A stretch of 43,174 nucleotides of DNA from Frigoribacterium sp. (GTDB lineage: Bacteria; Actinomycetota; Actinomycetes; Actinomycetales; Microbacteriaceae). The translations under genes were made by a program, and so were the position numbers. Position 1 is the stretch's first letter. Every line of letters begins with the position of its first letter. The notes under the pieces are model-generated. The model worked only from the letters and a program-made list of their open reading frames with translations, was not told where the DNA came from and searched no databases. This document shows positions 41,179 to 43,174 of this stretch, piece by piece. The DNA lies in the NCBI GenBank assembly GCA_025363205.1, contig JANYEI010000150.1:1-43174 (forward strand). The letters run 5' to 3'.

Positions 41179-42116
41179 AATGATGTCCTTGTGTCGACGA
41201 CGATATTCAGGGGGGAGAGGCCGCTTCGCAGCCGGGAAATCTGGAGGCGAACGAGCGGATCGATGCGAGAGGCCATGCTCGCGACCTGGCCGCCGAGATG
41301 CGGGGTGATGATCACGCCGGGCAGGGTCCAGAGCGGATGCTCGGGCGGGAGCGGTTCGGGTTCCACGACATCAAGGGCGACGCGGATCGCTCCGCTCGCG
41401 ACGCGTGCCGTGACTGCCGCGGTATCGACAATCGCGCCACGGGACACGTTCACGAGCAGGGCACCGGCTTTCATCTGGCCAAGGAAAGCCGCGTCGACCA
41501 TGCCGGTGGTCTCGGCAGTGAGGGGGATGCCCAGCACGACGATGTCCGCCTCGCCGAGCAGAGCCGGCAGGTCGCTGAGGGAATGGATGACGCCGCGCCG
41601 ATCATCGCGCGCGGTGCGCGCCACCCGGCTGAGGGTAACCCCGAACGGCTCGAGTCGCGCGGCCACCGCCTCGCCGACCCCGCCGACCCCGACGATGAGT
41701 ACCGAGCGCCCGAGAAGGCCGGGGTACCAGTCGCGCTGCCAGCTGCCGGAGGGCTGCGCGCGGGCGATGACGTCAAGACCGCGCTGGCTCTCGAGCATCA
41801 GGGCGACGGCGAGTTCCGCGGTCGGGCCCTCATGAACCCCGACAGCGTTGCAGTAGGCAAGCCCGGCGGGGAGTAACCGTTCCACAGCGTCGTACCCGAG
41901 CAACTGGCTCTGGATCACCGAGACCGGGGAGTGCGCCAAGGCGGGGAGCGCGGCGGCGGAGACCGAGTACGGCAGCACGACCAGGTCGACGGGATGGTCG
42001 AGGGGCGGGTCATCCGTCGTCCACACCTCGAGTACGACATCGTCGGCGGCAGCGTTTGCAACCGCAGACAGGCGATCGAGCATTGCGGCGTCGGGCACCG
42101 CGACGGTGATGGTCAT
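41175..42116 (-). CDS. D-isomer-specific 2-hydroxyacid dehydrogenase
   Basis: 313 residues from ATG 42116. The NAD-binding fold [24 protein letters not shown] (137-159) lies in the middle of the protein, as the family requires. [10 protein letters not shown] has Arg226, [15 protein letters not shown] has the catalytic Glu252, and ITPHLGG has His273. It would interconvert a D-2-hydroxyacid and a 2-oxoacid. Paired with the L-specific flavoenzyme, it could let the cell use both enantiomers or interconvert them. Confidence 0.9.
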   Translation of the reverse strand: MTITVAVPDAAMLDRLSAVANAAADDVVLEVWTTDDPPLDHPVDLVVLPYSVSAAALPALAHSPVSVIQSQLLGYDAVERLLPAGLAYCNAVGVHEGPTAELAVALMLESQRGLDVIARAQPSGSWQRDWYPGLLGRSVLIVGVGGVGEAVAARLEPFGVTLSRVARTARDDRRGVIHSLSDLPALLGEADIVVLGIPLTAETTGMVDAAFLGQMKAGALLVNVSRGAIVDTAAVTARVASGAIRVALDVVEPEPLPPEHPLWTLPGVIITPHLGGQVASMASRIDPLVRLQISRLRSGLSPLNIVVDTRTSL

Positions 42117-42802
42117 GCGGGCGACTCGCTGTCGTATTTCTGCAGCAGTCGGTCGCGGGCGCCCTCGATGTGCGCGCGCGTGAGTTTTGCGGCGAGCGGG
42201 GAATCCCCGGCCGCCACGGCATCGAGGATGCCCTGGTGCTGGTGCGCGACATCCGCCGGTCGAAGGAGTTGGTGCGACTGTACCTGGCCAATGCAGAGCT
42301 CGATCTCTCCCATCAGCAGGCCGTGCATCCTCGCGAGGCGTGGGCTGTGCTGAGCGAGCACGAGTTGGCGGTGGAAGTCGAGATCGGTGCGCGCGAGGGC
42401 CGCACGATCATCGGTGCGCACGTGCTCGAGCAGCTCTCGATGCACGGCGAGAGCGGCAACCGGCACCACCGCGTCGGCGGCGAGATTGCGTAGTGCGGCC
42501 TCTTCGAGAATGACGCGGTTGGAATAAAGATCCTGGATGTCGTCGCGGCTGAGCTCCGGAACCTGCGCGGCATGATGCGCCCGTCGCGACAGCAGCCCCT
42601 CGCTCACCAGACGCTGGAGGGCGGCTTTCGCAGTAGGGCGAGCGACGCCGTAGCGCTCGGCCACTGCTGACTCGGTGAGAAGCGCTCCCGGACGATCGAC
42701 CATAGTGACAATGCTCTCGCGCAGGGCGTCGTAGACGGCCTCGGGTAGAGAGGTGGTCTTGAGCGCAGTGCTCGGAAGGGAGCGGGCTGATGGCGACAAC
42801 AT
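42113..42802 (-). CDS. GntR-family regulator with FCD domain
   Basis: 229 residues from ATG 42802; an in-frame ATG at 42847 would lie upstream of the palindrome and is less likely. The winged helix-turn-helix (LPEAVYDALRESIVTMVDRPGALLTESAVAERYGVARPTAKAALQRL) is followed by an all-helical FCD domain with metal-binding residues in DLDFHRQLVLA and HQHQGILDAV. Regulators of this class often bind hydroxyacids such as lactate or glycolate, which suits the two enzymes in the same operon. It is the first gene of that operon and is probably autoregulated. Confidence 0.92.
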   Translation of the reverse strand: MLSPSARSLPSTALKTTSLPEAVYDALRESIVTMVDRPGALLTESAVAERYGVARPTAKAALQRLVSEGLLSRRAHHAAQVPELSRDDIQDLYSNRVILEEAALRNLAADAVVPVAALAVHRELLEHVRTDDRAALARTDLDFHRQLVLAQHSPRLARMHGLLMGEIELCIGQVQSHQLLRPADVAHQHQGILDAVAAGDSPLAAKLTRAHIEGARDRLLQKYDSESPA

Positions 42803-42817
42803 TGTTAGACAAGTGTA
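42803..42817 (-). promoter_or_regulatory. Operator/promoter of the hydroxyacid operon
   Basis: TTGTTAGACAA (42803-42813), an 11-base palindrome (TTGT-N3-ACAA), touches the GntR start codon and overlaps TACACT (42812-42817, minus strand), a possible -10 box. Short TTGT-N-ACAA palindromes are typical of FCD-type operators, so autoregulation is likely. Confidence 0.5.
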
Positions 42818-42854
42818 CGAGAAAGTGAGTCGATGCCGCCAGGGCACTCTCTGT

Positions 42855-42896
42855 GGTGGTACGAGCTGCGGTGGTACGAGCTGCGGTGGTACAAGG
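42855..42896. repeat. 15-bp tandem repeat GGTGGTACGAGCTGC
   Basis: Two perfect units (42855-42869, 42870-42884) and a partial third (GGTGGTACAAGG). They lie 40-95 bases upstream of the GntR operon start and could be extra operator sites or slippage products. Confidence 0.75.
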
Positions 42897-42961
42897 GGGA
42901 TGACCGCGGCGCAGAACTCCCGTGCTGCGCGGGACTATCGACCAGCGGCCCGGCAGATGCG

Positions 42962-43018
42962 GGCGCGCGCCCTGTCGAACAGTCAAGTAGTTCTGGACTG
43001 TGCGACAGACCGCGCGCC
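42962..43018 (-). terminator. Strong hairpin after the gene entering from the right
   Basis: 23-base arms 42962-42984 (GGCGCGCGCCCTGTCG...) and 42996-43018 are complementary except at three positions, with an 11-base loop. It begins 31 bases after the stop codon of the minus-strand partial gene. Confidence 0.65.
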
Positions 43019-43048
43019 ACCCTATGCCGGGCTGGAGGTGCTACGAGG

Positions 43049-43174
43049 TCAGCGGAGTTGGCTGGTCACAAAGGAGCCGTCGGCAGTCGTGACGGGGCTG
43101 GAGTTACTCACGTAGCGGCCTCGCACCTGCTCGCCGGGTGCGGCAATGCGTGACGTTGTCACGAAGGTTCCGAC
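43049..43174 (-). CDS. 3' end of an unrecognised gene (partial)
   Basis: The minus strand is open from the window edge to TGA at 43049-43051, giving 41 residues ending in SPVTTADGSFVTSQLR. The composition is protein-like, and the frame is followed at a suitable distance by a strong hairpin. The family is not recognised. It would be transcribed toward the hydroxyacid operon in the same direction, so the two are separated by the hairpin. Confidence 0.55.
   Translation of the reverse strand, partial: VGTFVTTSRIAAPGEQVRGRYVSNSSPVTTADGSFVTSQLR

Noticed and set aside
42902-43115. 71-codon plus-strand frame (starts at an ATG after GGGGG)
   Set aside because: It runs through a long terminator-like hairpin and opposite a more convincing minus-strand gene end.

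Overview
The window is high-GC DNA with actinobacterial gene content. The frequent GGATGC/GCATCC word, the gene order and the start-codon architecture suggest a member of the Microbacteriaceae; that placement is an inference. No tRNA, rRNA, CRISPR array or complete mobile element was seen.

Layout. 1-901: decayed IS30-type element. 1174-2949: secreted repeat protein with a C-terminal LAFTG sortase signal, of lower GC than its neighbours. 3098-3600: tandem array carrying three copies of a 69-bp element. 3583-14409: haem cluster, with hemA divergent from a plus-strand chain (uroporphyrinogen decarboxylase, coproporphyrinogen oxidase, three small membrane proteins, coproheme decarboxylase, ferrochelatase, hemC, hemD, hemB, hemL) that is almost entirely coupled by 4-8 nt overlaps. 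This gene set indicates the coproporphyrin-dependent route. 14410-16242: repeat-rich DNA around a tyrosine phosphatase gene, with two more copies of the 69-bp element. 16243-20463: 6-phosphofructokinase, small membrane proteins, a 3-methyladenine glycosylase and a hot-dog thioesterase. 20566-25752: FAD oxidoreductase and, divergently, a bifunctional proline dehydrogenase/P5C dehydrogenase.

25962-31864: 2-oxoglutarate/Fe(II)-type oxygenase, short GntR regulator, SDR dehydrogenase divergent from a lactonase-GH15 pair. 31916-34574: Lrp/AsnC regulator divergent from a dimethylargininase/arginine-dihydrolase-like gene and ornithine aminotransferase. 34638-39751: secreted serine protease, kynureninase, Gfo/Idh/MocA oxidoreductase, POT peptide transporter. 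39802-42802: operon with a GntR/FCD regulator, a D-2-hydroxyacid dehydrogenase and an FMN alpha-hydroxyacid dehydrogenase. 43049-43174: 3' end of another minus-strand gene.

How they fit together. Arginine (by the ddaH-like enzyme and ornithine aminotransferase) and proline (by PutA) would both converge on glutamate semialdehyde/P5C. The SDR, lactonase and GH15 genes suggest sugar oxidation. The minus-strand hydroxyacid operon carries its own regulator.

Main unusual signals: a 69-bp element in five equal-length copies in both orientations; at least seven genes whose start codon lies exactly 6 bp after a TANNNT box, as expected for leaderless mRNAs; a trypsin-like protease apparently lacking its catalytic Asp; and many short tandem repeats and palindromes between genes.
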